Assembly (NCBI GenBank): GCA_021780225.1
Contig: JAJXZF010000045.1
Location: 1-64,000, forward strand
DNA from: Deltaproteobacteria bacterium
Lineage (GTDB): Bacteria > Desulfobacterota > Binatia > Binatales > Binataceae
Reading direction: 5' to 3'
DNA: 64,000 bases
A program made the position numbers and the translations under genes. Under the pieces are notes generated by a model, which was not told where the DNA came from, made no database searches, and saw only the letters and a program-made list of their open reading frames with translations. Below, piece after piece: positions 1 to 9,261 of this stretch (position 1 is its first letter; every line of letters starts with the position of its first letter).

Positions 1-698
1 GCGAGCATCGTTTTGCCTGAGCCGGGCGGGCCGATCATCAGGACGTTGTGGCCGCCGGCGGCGGCGACTTCGAGCGCGCGCTTGGCCTGCTCCTGCCCTT
101 TGACCTCGCTGAAATCGACGTCGTAGCGGCTGGCCGCGTCGAAGAGTTCGCTCAGATTGACGTGGGTCGGCGGGATATCGAGCAATTCCTCGAAGAACTC
201 GAAGGCTTCGCGCAGGGTTTCGACGCCGAGCACGCGCACCGCTTCGCCGATCACGGAAGCTTCGGCTGCGTTCTCGCGCGGCAAGACGACGCCGGCGAGG
301 TTCCGATTCCGCGCCAGGAGCGCGCTGGGGAGGGCGCCCTTGATGCCCTTGACCCGGCCGTCAAGCGCGAGTTCTCCGAGCACGAGATAGCTGCGCAGCC
401 GGTCGCGCTTCTGGATATCATCCTTGGCCGCCAGAATTCCAAGCGCCATCGGCAGGTCGAACGCCGATCCCTCCTTGCGGACGTCGGCGGGAGCGAGGTT
501 GATCGTGATTTTGCGGTTGGGGAATTCGAAGCCGGAGTTGGTGATGGCGGATTTGATGCGGTCGAAGGCCTCGCGCACGGCGCCGTCGGGCAGGCCAACC
601 ATCCGGAAGCCCGGAATTCCGGCGCTGATATCGATTTCGACTTCGACCGGAAAGGCGTCGACTCCGGCAAGTGCGCTGGACAATATGCTGGCGAGCAA
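1..698 (-). CDS. comM: YifB/ComM family Mg-chelatase-like ATPase, 3' part cut by window edge
   Basis: The minus strand reads continuously from a TTG start at 698 to the window edge, about 232 residues. This frame is not in the ORF track, probably because the start is TTG and no stop is seen. The N-terminus is family-typical: a short hydrophobic start, then [14 protein letters not shown] and GLPDGAVRE, which is the Lon-S5-like fold of ComM/YifB. Near the edge come [20 protein letters not shown] and the Walker A loop GPPGSGKT. The remaining AAA+ and C-terminal Mg-chelatase domains lie outside. ComM is a hexameric helicase that promotes branch migration during natural transformation. The family is also widespread in bacteria not known to be competent, so the role here is uncertain. 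Family assignment is secure. Confidence 0.9.
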   Translation of the reverse strand, partial: MLASILSSALAGVDAFPVEVEIDISAGIPGFRMVGLPDGAVREAFDRIKSAITNSGFEFPNRKITINLAPADVRKEGSAFDLPMALGILAAKDDIQKRDRLRSYLVLGELALDGRVKGIKGALPSALLARNRNLAGVVLPRENAAEASVIGEAVRVLGVETLREAFEFFEELLDIPPTHVNLSELFDAASRYDVDFSEVKGQEQAKRALEVAAAGGHNVLMIGPPGSGKTML

Positions 699-799
699 GG
701 CGATTCCGTTTGGACCGCGCGGGCGGCCGGTTCGAGCGAAAAATTATCGATAATAGAACAATGCCTGCCGCGTTAACGCAAGGCCGCGCGTAATCAAAC

Positions 800-1999
800 T
801 CACTGCCAGACGGCGCCGTCGGCGATCAGTTCGTCGCGTTCCGCGCGGCCCATCCCAAGCAGTTCGCCCAACACGTAATCGTTGGACGAGCCAATCTCGG
901 GCGATACCGAGCGGATTGCGCCCGGCGTCGCCGAAAGCCTCATCGGGATTCCGGTGACGTGGGTTGTCCGACCGTCGGGCAAGGCTACCATACCCCAGAA
1001 ATTGCGCGCCTTGAGCTGCGGGTCGCGTGCGCAGATATCGGCGCCGTTCGCGACGAGTCCGGCGGTGACTCCCGCCTGTTGCAGGAGTTCCATCGCGCTC
1101 TCGGCGGATTGACCGGCCGCCCATGCGGCGACGTGCGCGTCAAGTTCGGCGCGATTCCGCATCCGCAGATAAAGCGTGCGAAATTTCGCGTCCGCGGCCC
1201 ATCCGGGAGCGCCGATCGCCGCCACGAAGCGATCCCACTCGGCCTGCGTGCGGACGCTGATGGCGATCCAGCGATCGTCGTCGCCGTCGCGCGGGCGGCA
1301 TCGATAGGCGCCATGTGGCGCCGCCGGACCTTCCTGGGATGTCCATCCAGGCGGAGATTGTTCGCGACGGTTCGCGGAAATATCGAGCAGCGCGGGACCA
1401 ATTACGCTAATCACCGCCTCGAATTGCGAAAGATCGACGAATTGGCCCTTGCCGGCCCGCTTGCGCGCCCATAGCGCGATCAGCGAGGCGAGCGCGCCGG
1501 TGTATCCGCCGGACATGTCGGCGTAGGAGTAGCCGAAGCCGGCCGGCGCGCCCGATTCCTCCGCCATCAGCATCGTATAGCCGCCCAAAGCCTGCAATGT
1601 CGGACCGTAACTGACGTAGCTCGAGCGCGGCCCGGTATGTCCCAAGCCGGACATGCTGACGCATACGATGCCCGGATTGACCTGGCTCAAGCTCTGGTAG
1701 TCCATCCCCCACATGCGCATCACGCGCGCCGAGAAGTTGTCGATCACCAGATCGCTGATTCGCGCGAGCCGGCGCGCGATTTCGACGCCCTTGGGATCGC
1801 TCATGTTGACCGCGATCGAGCGCTTGTTGCGATGCAGGTCGCCTTGCAAGCCGATTTGGCGCGAGCCGGGCGGGCCGGGTTTGCGCTCCAGCTTGATCAC
1901 CTCGGCGCCCTGATCGGCCAGAATCCGCGTCGCCACCGGCCCGGCGACGACCCAGGTGAAATCGAGCACCCTGATTCCTTCGAGCGGCATCGGCGCCAT
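800..1999 (-). CDS. CaiB/BaiF (class III) CoA-transferase, subunit with catalytic Asp
   Basis: About 399 residues from the ATG at 1999. The longer ORF track entry (to 2872) is an out-of-frame extension through the next gene. The start MAPMPLEGIRVLDFTWVVAGP is family-typical. A YADMSGGYTG segment near residue 161 supplies the catalytic aspartate expected of class III CoA-transferases, which move CoA between carboxylic acids through aspartyl-anhydride intermediates. The gene begins 2 bases after the stop of a second CaiB-family gene, so the pair is almost certainly one transcript and plausibly a heteromeric enzyme. The substrate cannot be read from sequence. Class assignment is firm. Confidence 0.9.
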   Translation of the reverse strand: MAPMPLEGIRVLDFTWVVAGPVATRILADQGAEVIKLERKPGPPGSRQIGLQGDLHRNKRSIAVNMSDPKGVEIARRLARISDLVIDNFSARVMRMWGMDYQSLSQVNPGIVCVSMSGLGHTGPRSSYVSYGPTLQALGGYTMLMAEESGAPAGFGYSYADMSGGYTGALASLIALWARKRAGKGQFVDLSQFEAVISVIGPALLDISANRREQSPPGWTSQEGPAAPHGAYRCRPRDGDDDRWIAISVRTQAEWDRFVAAIGAPGWAADAKFRTLYLRMRNRAELDAHVAAWAAGQSAESAMELLQQAGVTAGLVANGADICARDPQLKARNFWGMVALPDGRTTHVTGIPMRLSATPGAIRSVSPEIGSSNDYVLGELLGMGRAERDELIADGAVWQ

Positions 2000-2001
2000 C
2001 G

Positions 2002-3207
2002 TCAAATCACTCCTTCCGCCGCGAGCGTCGCGATTTCGGCCGGATCGAGGCCCAAGTCTTCGCGCAAGATTTCCTCGCTGTGCTCGCCGAGCAGCGGTGG
2101 ACGGCGGCGCGCGCGCCAGGGCGTGCCGTTGAACAGATAGGGCGCTCCCGGATAACGAATCTTGCGGCCGAGCTCGGGATGTTCGACTTCGACGAAGTAG
2201 CCGCGCGCGGCGAGCTGCTCGTCCTCGAATAACGCCTCCGGCCGGCGGACGCTGGCGTAGGGCAGCCGCAGCATCTGCGCCCGCTCCAGCAATTCGTCGC
2301 GCGAGTAGTCCTTGACCCATTCGTCGAGCACGTCGAACAGATGCTCGGCGTGCGCCGCGCGATAGATGACGTCTTCCCATTCGGGGTTGACGAGGTCCTG
2401 CGCCTTGCCGTCGCCCGCGACCCATTGCGCCAGCGAGGTCCAATCGCCGAGCGAACAGTGCATCACGTACCCGTCGCGGCATCGCGCGACCCTGAAATAG
2501 CGGCTCCAATGAAGCGTGCCGCGGCGCGGCTCGACGCGGCCTTCGGCGAAATAGCTGCCCGCGACATGCTCGACCGCGCTGATCGTCGCCTCCTGCATGC
2601 TCAGATCGATCCACTGGCCGTGTCCGATCCGGTCGCGCGCGAACAGCGCGCACATCGCGGAGATCGCGGCGTAGCAGCCCGCGGAGTGATAAGCCTGCAG
2701 GCCCAGCGGCCGCACCGGTTTGCGGCCGGGCGAGCCGTTGACGTAGAGCATGCCCGCCATCGCGGCGAGGATCGTGTCGTCGGCGGCGAAATCGCGATAC
2801 GGGCCGGTCTGACCGAACGGCGCGATCGAGAGCAGGATCAGCGCGGGGTTCGCCGCGTGAAGCTCCTTCCATCCGACGCCCAGCTCGGCGATTGCGCCGG
2901 GCGCGAAACTTTCGATCACGAGGTCGGCGCCGCGCGCCAGCGCGAGCAAAATTTCACGTCCGCGCGGATTTTTCAGATCGAGCGTGAGCGACCGCTTGTT
3001 GAGATTGTAGAACCAGAAAAAAAGGCTGCGGTCGGGATGCGGCCGGTCGTCGAGAAACGGGCCGGAGCGGCGGCCGTCGTCGCCGCCGCGCGGTTCGATT
3101 TTGATCACGTCGGCGCCCATGTCAGCGAGCATCCGGCCGCATAGATGGCCGCGGGCGGTGGTCAGATCGAGCACCTTGAGCCCGGCCAGCGCTCCGTCGT
3201 CGTTCAA
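2002..3207 (-). CDS. CaiB/BaiF family CoA-transferase paralogue lacking the catalytic Asp
   Basis: 401 residues, starting MNDDGALAGLKVLDLTTARG. The whole family fold is present (LADMGADVIKIE, NLNKRSLTLDLK, GHGQWIDLSMQEA). At the position aligned with the catalytic Asp of the downstream partner the sequence reads AYHSAGCYAA instead of ADMSGGYTGA, so the Asp appears to be Tyr. It probably cannot form the anhydride alone and may act as the non-catalytic half of a heterodimer with its neighbour; heteromeric class III transferases such as BbsEF are known. It is the first gene of the two-gene unit. A divergent 169-base gap separates it from the Yip1 gene and should hold promoters for both. The alternative is an independent enzyme using another residue. 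Confidence 0.85.
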   Translation of the reverse strand: MNDDGALAGLKVLDLTTARGHLCGRMLADMGADVIKIEPRGGDDGRRSGPFLDDRPHPDRSLFFWFYNLNKRSLTLDLKNPRGREILLALARGADLVIESFAPGAIAELGVGWKELHAANPALILLSIAPFGQTGPYRDFAADDTILAAMAGMLYVNGSPGRKPVRPLGLQAYHSAGCYAAISAMCALFARDRIGHGQWIDLSMQEATISAVEHVAGSYFAEGRVEPRRGTLHWSRYFRVARCRDGYVMHCSLGDWTSLAQWVAGDGKAQDLVNPEWEDVIYRAAHAEHLFDVLDEWVKDYSRDELLERAQMLRLPYASVRRPEALFEDEQLAARGYFVEVEHPELGRKIRYPGAPYLFNGTPWRARRRPPLLGEHSEEILREDLGLDPAEIATLAAEGVI

Positions 3208-3376
3208 TTGCGAATCCTTTCGTGGCGCGTCCGTGCGATGCGGCGGCGGAGGCGTCGCAAACAGCCGCTCGCGGCATCACGGACAGATCGTTACGATTGG
3301 CGGGCACTATAGGAGAACCGCCGCCGGGTTTTCAAATTCCGTCCGGCGGCGGAGGCTTTCGCGAGCGGGGTAAACT

Positions 3377-4030
3377 ATGGATGGCGAAGCGGCAGGCGAT
3401 ATCTGGGTCGAGGCGTGGCTTTCGATTTGGGTGCGGCCGCGCGCGACGATCCGGCGCATCGTCGATGCGGATCCGCGCAAGTTCGCGGTCGGAATCGCGT
3501 TCGTGGCGGGCGCGCTCGCGATGGTGAATATACGCGCCAGTCTGGTCAATGCTCCGATGCCGCACATGCATATGCGGATGCCCCAGATCGGTCCGCTGGG
3601 TCTTGCGTTGGCGGCGCTGTTCATGGGCGGCGTGAACGTCGCGATGCTGTATGTGTTCGGCGCGCTCTACCGATGGTCGGGCGCGATGCTGGGCGGGGCG
3701 GCGAACGCGGTTCAGGTGCGGGCGGCGCTGGCGTGGGCGCAAGTGCCGGAAATCTATCTGACGATTGTCGCGATACTCGTGGCCGCGCTTGGTCTGGCCG
3801 GCGCGCCTGCGGGCGTCTATCCGAGACATTCGGCATTCGGACTAATCGAGGGAATCGTGACGATTTGGGCGTTCGTGATTTCGCTCAAATGCCTCGGCGA
3901 AGTGCACGGGTTCTCGGCCTGGCGGGCGCTCGGCGCGGTTTTGCTGGGTCTGTTGGCGATCGTTATCGTTCTGGTCGCCGTGATGATCACGGTTCATCTG
4001 GCGATCACCGCCGGCCGTGCGCTCGCGTGA
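3377..4030 (+). CDS. Yip1-family integral membrane protein
   Basis: 217 residues. A soluble N-terminus with the segment WLSIWVRPRATIRRIVD (the pattern seen at the start of bacterial YIP1-domain proteins) is followed by about five hydrophobic segments: residues around 38-60, 75-100, 120-145, 155-175 and 185-212. The stretch AVQVRAALAWAQVPEI is typical of the domain. The bacterial family has no settled function. It sits alone between the divergent CoA-transferase unit and ileS, and AGCGGGG lies a few bases upstream of the ATG. A His/Met-rich loop (MPHMHMRMP) might bind metal, but that is only a guess from composition. Confidence 0.75.
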   Translation: MDGEAAGDIWVEAWLSIWVRPRATIRRIVDADPRKFAVGIAFVAGALAMVNIRASLVNAPMPHMHMRMPQIGPLGLALAALFMGGVNVAMLYVFGALYRWSGAMLGGAANAVQVRAALAWAQVPEIYLTIVAILVAALGLAGAPAGVYPRHSAFGLIEGIVTIWAFVISLKCLGEVHGFSAWRALGAVLLGLLAIVIVLVAVMITVHLAITAGRALA

Positions 4031-4114
4031 ACGCATTGGCGAGTCTCGCGCCGGCGCGATTCGATCGGCTATTCTTAATTCGATTAACGCGTAATCGCGT
4101 GCAAACGAAGGAGT

Positions 4115-7054
4115 TTGACGGCCGCGCCGGCTGTTCGCCGCCGCGCGCCGAATCCGCCTGTGGCCGAGACCGACTATAAAGCGACGCTGAAACTGCCCAA
4201 GACCGACTTCCCAATGAAGGCGAATCTGCCGAAGCGGGAGCCGGAACTGCTCAAACGCTGGAACGAGACGAATCTCTATGCGCGCATCCTTGAGGCGCGC
4301 GCAAACGCGCAGAGCTGGATTCTGCACGACGGGCCGCCCTACGCGAACGGCCGCGTGCACATGGGCACCGCGCTCAACAAGGCGCTCAAGGATTTCGTGG
4401 TGCGGTCGCGCTCGATGATGGGGTTCCGGACGCCGTACGTGCCGGGATGGGACTGTCACGGGATGCCGATCGAGTTCAAAGTCTCGCGCGATTTGGGCGA
4501 GAAGGCGCGCACGCTTTCCAAGCTCGAATTGCGCCGGTTGTGCCGCGCCGAGGCGGAAAAATGGATCGAGATCCAGCGCGCGGATTTCATGCGGCTCGGA
4601 TGCGTCGGCGACTGGTACCGGCCGTATATCACGATGGACCCGGAGTACGACGCGGCTGAAATCGGCGTGCTGCGCAAGCTCACGGCGGCCGGCTACGTCT
4701 ATCGCGGCCTGCGCCCGGTCCATTGGTGCTTTTCCGATCGCACCGCGCTGGCCGAGGCGGAGGTCGAATACCGCGAACATAAGTCGCCGTCGATCTACGT
4801 CGCTTTCGCGTTCAACGATGCGGCGGGCGACGCCGCCGCGCTGGCGGCGAATTCGGCCGAAGGCGCTGAGCTGGAAGCGGCGCGGCGCGCGGGCAAACTG
4901 TTCGCCGTGATCTGGACCACCACGCCGTGGACGCTGCCGGCGAATCTCGGCGTCAGCCTCAACCCGACGTTCGAGTACGTCGCGCTCAAGGTGGGCGACA
5001 ACTATTACGTCGTCGCCGAGCGGCTGGCCGATGCGGTCGCGAAGGAATGCGGCCTGACTGTTGAAAAAACGATCGCGCTTGATGCGGCCGCGCTGCGCGC
5101 GCTGGACGGCCGCGACATCTTCCGCCATCCATTTGCCGGCCGCGACGTCAAGTTGATGTACGGCGATCACGTTACGGCGGAAGCCGGCACAGGTCTCGTG
5201 CATACCGCGCCCGGCCACGGCTACGAGGACTTCGTGGTCGGCAATCAGTACGGGCTGAAGCCGTTCACTCCCGTCGATCGCACGGGAACGTTCACGGCGG
5301 AAGCGGGCGAATGGGCGGGACGGAACGTCTTCAAGGCGAACCCGGCGATCGTCGCGAAGCTGAAGGAACTCGGCGCGCTGCTGCATGCGCACGACTACGC
5401 GCACAGCTATCCGCATTGCTGGCGCTGCAAGAATCCGCTGATTTTCCTTGCCGCCGAACAGTGGTTTCTGCGCATCGACCACGACCGGCTGCGCGAGCGG
5501 GTGATCGCGGAAATCGACGCGGTGCAATGGATTCCGGCGTGGTCGCGCGATCGGATTCGCAACATGACCGAGACCCGCCCGGACTGGTGCCTGTCGCGCC
5601 AGCGCGCGTGGGGCGTGCCGATTCCGGCGCTGCGTTGCGCGGGATGCGGGGGCGTCGAATTGTATGACGACGTAATGCGCGCGGCGGAGGAGATCTTCGC
5701 GCGCGAAGGATCCGATGCGTGGTTCGTGCGGCCGGCCGGCGATTTCGCCGGCTCGGTCAAGTGCGCGAATTGCGGCGGCGGCGAATTCACGAAAGAAGAG
5801 GACGTGCTCGACGTCTGGTTCGATTCGGGTTCGTCGCAGGCCGCCGTGCTGGGCAAACGGCCCGAGTTGTCATGGCCGGCCGACGCCTATCTCGAAGCGG
5901 TCGAGCAGGCGCGCGGATGGTTCGGATCGTCGCTGACCTGCGCGGTCGCCGAGCGCGGCCACGCGCCCTTTCGCAGCGTGATCAGCCACGGGCTGACGGT
6001 CGATGAGCAGGGCCGCAAAATGTCGAAGTCGCTCGGTAATTCGGAGGACGCCGCCGACGCGGTCAACCGGATCGGCGCCGACGTGCTGCGGCTGGTCTAT
6101 GCGTCGCTCGATTACACCAGCGAGCTGGCGCTGGGGCCGACCATCTACAGTTCGGTCGCCGAATCCTACCGCAAGATTCGCAACACCTGCCGCTACATGC
6201 TCGGCAACCTCTACGATTTCGAGCCGGCGCGCGACGCGCTGGCGCCGCCGGCGATGCTCGAATTCGACCGCTATATCCTCGGCCGCTTCGAGAAACTCAA
6301 AGCTGAAGTCAGAAACGCATACGAGGCGTATGACTTTCAGGCGGCATACCGCTTGATGCTGAATTTCGTGGTGGTCGAGCTGAGCTCGCTCTATATCGAC
6401 GTGACCCGCGATCGGCTCTACTGCGACGCCGAAGATTCATGTGAGCGGCGCTCGGCGCAAAGCGCGCTTTATATGATGGTGGACGGATTGGCGCGGATGC
6501 TGGCGCCGCTGATTCCCTACACGGCGGACGAGATCTATTCGCATATTCCCGGACGCACGGGCGACAGCGTGCATCTGCTGACGCTTACGCCGCCCGACGA
6601 GCGATTTATCGACGCCGAACTCGACGCGCGTTGGGACCGGCTGCTCGCGGTGCGGGGCGCGGCGCTGATGACCCTAGAAAGTCAACGAGTACACGGGACG
6701 ATCGGTTCACCGCTTGATGCTCAATTGGATATCTTTGTCCCTAACGAATGGCCGCCAATGATGTACGATGGCCGAACTGCGCCTGAAGGCTTTGGGCAAT
6801 TTTTGAAGGGCTCATGCTCCCTGCTTTCTGATCTTTTTATTGTCTCAAACGTGCGAGTGCATATCGACGGAATGGCTGACGAGTTTGTCCGAAACCCTCA
6901 GCGAACTCCCAATAGCGTCGTTTCCACCTATGAAGATTTAGGAATTGTAATTTTTGGCAGGAAAGCGGCGGGGCGGAAGTGTCCGCGATGCTGGAAGTAT
7001 TTCGAGGGCGAAGGCGAGCTTGATGAGCGCTGCCGGACGGTCGTCGGTGGCTGA
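4115..7054 (+). CDS. ileS: isoleucyl-tRNA synthetase
   Basis: 979 residues from a TTG at 4115; an in-frame GTG at 4160 giving MAETDYKATLKLPKTDFP is an equally plausible start and closer to the usual N-terminus. The enzyme charges tRNA-Ile with isoleucine. Visible class I features are the HIGH-type motif GPPYANGRVHMGTA, the CP1 editing domain (TTPWTLPANLG, GTGLVHTAPGHG) and KMSKSLGNSED near residue 634. The C-terminal zinc motif begins CPRCWKYF, but its second half reads LDERCRTVVGG, so only three of the four usual Cys remain. A stretch of about 290 bases before it has much lower GC and different codons from the rest of the gene (see findings). lspA follows with overlap, a common pairing. Confidence 0.97.
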   Translation: MTAAPAVRRRAPNPPVAETDYKATLKLPKTDFPMKANLPKREPELLKRWNETNLYARILEARANAQSWILHDGPPYANGRVHMGTALNKALKDFVVRSRSMMGFRTPYVPGWDCHGMPIEFKVSRDLGEKARTLSKLELRRLCRAEAEKWIEIQRADFMRLGCVGDWYRPYITMDPEYDAAEIGVLRKLTAAGYVYRGLRPVHWCFSDRTALAEAEVEYREHKSPSIYVAFAFNDAAGDAAALAANSAEGAELEAARRAGKLFAVIWTTTPWTLPANLGVSLNPTFEYVALKVGDNYYVVAERLADAVAKECGLTVEKTIALDAAALRALDGRDIFRHPFAGRDVKLMYGDHVTAEAGTGLVHTAPGHGYEDFVVGNQYGLKPFTPVDRTGTFTAEAGEWAGRNVFKANPAIVAKLKELGALLHAHDYAHSYPHCWRCKNPLIFLAAEQWFLRIDHDRLRERVIAEIDAVQWIPAWSRDRIRNMTETRPDWCLSRQRAWGVPIPALRCAGCGGVELYDDVMRAAEEIFAREGSDAWFVRPAGDFAGSVKCANCGGGEFTKEEDVLDVWFDSGSSQAAVLGKRPELSWPADAYLEAVEQARGWFGSSLTCAVAERGHAPFRSVISHGLTVDEQGRKMSKSLGNSEDAADAVNRIGADVLRLVYASLDYTSELALGPTIYSSVAESYRKIRNTCRYMLGNLYDFEPARDALAPPAMLEFDRYILGRFEKLKAEVRNAYEAYDFQAAYRLMLNFVVVELSSLYIDVTRDRLYCDAEDSCERRSAQSALYMMVDGLARMLAPLIPYTADEIYSHIPGRTGDSVHLLTLTPPDERFIDAELDARWDRLLAVRGAALMTLESQRVHGTIGSPLDAQLDIFVPNEWPPMMYDGRTAPEGFGQFLKGSCSLLSDLFIVSNVRVHIDGMADEFVRNPQRTPNSVVSTYEDLGIVIFGRKAAGRKCPRCWKYFEGEGELDERCRTVVGG

Positions 7055-7598
7055 GCCGATAGCGCGGCGCGCGCCGACTGAGGGCGCCGCGCGCGGTTTA
7101 CAAGGCCGGCGCTGGCTGGGGCCGATGCTTCTATTCGTGACCGCGCCGGTGGTGCTGATCGATCAGCTCAGCAAAATTTATGTCCGCGCACATTTCAGTT
7201 TGAATCAGACGCTGCCGCTGATTCCGGGCTGGCTGGATCTGACCTACACGCGCAATCCCGGCGCCGCTTTCAGTCTGTTCGCGACGATGCCGCAATGGTT
7301 TCGGCATGGATTTTTCCTCGCGATTTCAGTCGCCGCGATCGTCGTGCTGACGGCTCTGATGGCGCGGCGGACGACGCCGGCGCGGATCGCGGCGGCGTTC
7401 GCTCTGGTCCTGGGCGGCACGATCGGCAATTTGATCGATCGGCTGTCGCGCGGTCTGGTCACCGACTTCATCTATTTCCATCACGCGAGCTTCAGCTACC
7501 CGGTCTTCAATATCGCGGATTCGGCGATCACGGTCGGCGTCGCGATGATCCTGCTGTTCACCTGGCTCGACGATCGCGCCGCCGCGCGCGCGGTTTGA
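7023..7598 (+). CDS. lspA: lipoprotein signal peptidase (signal peptidase II)
   Basis: 191 residues from the ATG at 7023 (MSAAGRSSV), which overlaps the ileS end by 32 bases; the ORF track start at 6954 lies inside ileS. It cleaves prolipoprotein signal peptides in the inner membrane after lipidation. Family hallmarks are VLIDQLSKIYV, YTRNPGAAFSLF, GTIGNLIDRL and FNIADSAITVG; the Asp residues in the last two form the catalytic dyad. Four membrane segments are apparent. The N-terminal tail before the first membrane helix is longer than usual (about 35 residues), so a later start is possible. Likely co-translated with ileS. A client is encoded nearby (the RlpA lipoprotein). Confidence 0.95.
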   Translation: MSAAGRSSVAEPIARRAPTEGAARGLQGRRWLGPMLLFVTAPVVLIDQLSKIYVRAHFSLNQTLPLIPGWLDLTYTRNPGAAFSLFATMPQWFRHGFFLAISVAAIVVLTALMARRTTPARIAAAFALVLGGTIGNLIDRLSRGLVTDFIYFHHASFSYPVFNIADSAITVGVAMILLFTWLDDRAAARAV

Positions 7599-7611
7599 CG
7601 GCGCCGCGGCG

Positions 7612-8688
7612 TCAGGCGAGCGCGCTGACGATTTCGTCGAAGCCGAGCGGTTTCGTGAAAGCGTGGCCGAGCCGATCGATCAGAACGAATTCGACGCCGG
7701 CGCCGGCGCGTTTCTTGTCGAGCTTGAGCGCGCGCTCGAATTCCTCCCCGCGCCATCCGGCGGGCAACCGGGTATCGAGCCCGGCGGATTGAATCAGCGC
7801 GAGCAGGCGCTGGGCCTCGTCGTCGGGGAGCTTGGCGTAGGCGCGGGACAGCGCGGTCGCCGCGCCCATCCCGATCGCCACCGCTTCGCCGTGCAGCAGG
7901 CTGCCGTAGCCGGCGGAGGCTTCGAGCGCGTGGCCGACGGTATGGCCGAAGTTGAGGATCTTGCGCAGGCCGCCCTCGCGTTCGTCGTTCTCGACGACGA
8001 AGGCTTTGTGCCGCAGCGAGCGTTCGACGAATTCGACGAGAGTATCCGGATCGCGGCGCAGGATCGCGGGCATCGCGGCTTCCAGCGCCGCGATCATCGG
8101 AGCGTCCATGATCGCGCCGTACTTGATCACCTCGGCGAGGCCTTCGCGGAAGGCGCGATCGGGCAGCGTCGCCAGCGTCGCGACGTCGGCGACGACCACG
8201 CGCGGCTGATGGAACGCGCCGATCAGATTTTTCGCCGCCGCATGGTTGATTCCGGTTTTGCCGCCCAGCGCCGAATCGACCTGCGCCAGCATCGTGGTGG
8301 GAATTTGCACGACCGCGACGCCGCGCATCCAGATGGCGGCGGCGAATCCCGCGAGATCGCCGACCACGCCTCCGCCGAGCGCGAAGACGGCGCTGGAACG
8401 ATCGAGGCCGGCGGCGGCGAAACGATCAAACAATTCCGCAAGCGTCGCGAGCGATTTGCTGGCCTCGCCGGCTGCGACGATCGTGATGGTCAGGTCAAAA
8501 CCGGCCGCGCGGAGCGAAGCCGCCACGCGATCGGCATACAGCGGAGCGACAAGGGAGTCGGTCACGATCGCGGCGCGGCCCGGTTTCAGTCCGGCGTCGC
8601 GGGCAAGCTCGCCGACGCGGTCGAGCGCGCCCGCGCCGACATGCACCGGATGAGCGTTCGGGCCGAGATTTACGCGGAAGTCGCCCAT
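7612..8688 (-). CDS. aroB: 3-dehydroquinate synthase
   Basis: 358 residues, the usual family length. It converts DAHP to 3-dehydroquinate, the second step of the shikimate pathway, using NAD and a metal. Diagnostic segments are the NAD-binding FALGGGVVGDLAGFAA, the substrate region QIPTTMLAQVDSALGGKTGIN, and metal ligands in GHTVGHALEA and LLHGEAVAIGM. It is the last gene of the minus-strand aroC-aroK-aroB unit; its start overlaps the end of aroK by 19 bases, implying translational coupling. It ends 13 bases from the convergent lspA stop. Confidence 0.97.
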   Translation of the reverse strand: MGDFRVNLGPNAHPVHVGAGALDRVGELARDAGLKPGRAAIVTDSLVAPLYADRVAASLRAAGFDLTITIVAAGEASKSLATLAELFDRFAAAGLDRSSAVFALGGGVVGDLAGFAAAIWMRGVAVVQIPTTMLAQVDSALGGKTGINHAAAKNLIGAFHQPRVVVADVATLATLPDRAFREGLAEVIKYGAIMDAPMIAALEAAMPAILRRDPDTLVEFVERSLRHKAFVVENDEREGGLRKILNFGHTVGHALEASAGYGSLLHGEAVAIGMGAATALSRAYAKLPDDEAQRLLALIQSAGLDTRLPAGWRGEEFERALKLDKKRAGAGVEFVLIDRLGHAFTKPLGFDEIVSALA

Positions 8689-9245
8689 GATTCGCGTCCA
8701 TACCGGCCGAACGCCTCAATGATGGCGATGGCCGTTTGTGCGATCGTTAGGTCGGAGGTGTCGATCGCGAGGTGTGCGCGGGCGTAGGACTCGCGCCGCG
8801 CTTCAATCAGTTCGGCGATCCGCTGATCGAGCGGTTTGCCGCCCTGCGCGAGCATCGGGCGCGAGGCCGCGGCTGGTCCGATTCGTCGCGCGATCACCTC
8901 GGGTCGCGCCGTCAGGCAAACGATCACGCCGATGCGGCTGAGGGCGTTGAAGTTGCGGGGATCGACGAGCGCGCCGCCGCCGGTCGCGATCACCGCCGGC
9001 AGCGGCCGGCCCGATTGAGGGCAGCGCAGGCGTTCGCCGGCCAGTTCGGCGATCAGCTCGCGCTCCAGCTTGCGAAAGGAAGCCTCGCCCCGCTCGCGAA
9101 AAATTTCGGCTATCGGCATGCCCGCGCGCGCGACGATCATCGCGTCGCAATCGATCAGGCGCCAGCCGAGCATTGCGGCGCAGGCTTGCGCGGCCACGCT
9201 TTTGCCGGTGGCCATAAAGCCGGTCAGGATTAACTTCGGCGCCAT
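8670..9245 (-). CDS. aroK: shikimate kinase
   Basis: 191 residues. It phosphorylates shikimate at the 3-OH using ATP. The P-loop is LTGFMATGKS, a common shikimate-kinase variant; LIDCDAMIVARAG holds the shikimate/Mg2+-binding Asp, and EIFRERGEASFRKLE and IATGGGALV are further signatures. It lies between aroC (16-base gap) and aroB (19-base overlap), so three shikimate-pathway steps share one transcript. aroK versus aroL cannot be separated on sequence; I use aroK because of the operon context. Confidence 0.95.
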   Translation of the reverse strand: MAPKLILTGFMATGKSVAAQACAAMLGWRLIDCDAMIVARAGMPIAEIFRERGEASFRKLERELIAELAGERLRCPQSGRPLPAVIATGGGALVDPRNFNALSRIGVIVCLTARPEVIARRIGPAAASRPMLAQGGKPLDQRIAELIEARRESYARAHLAIDTSDLTIAQTAIAIIEAFGRYGRESWATSA

Positions 9246-9261
9246 CGCCGGTGCGCTTCGT

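Noticed and set aside
3842-5527. 561-residue minus-strand ORF opposite the Yip1 and ileS genes
   Set aside because: No domain; it runs across two well-supported plus-strand genes.
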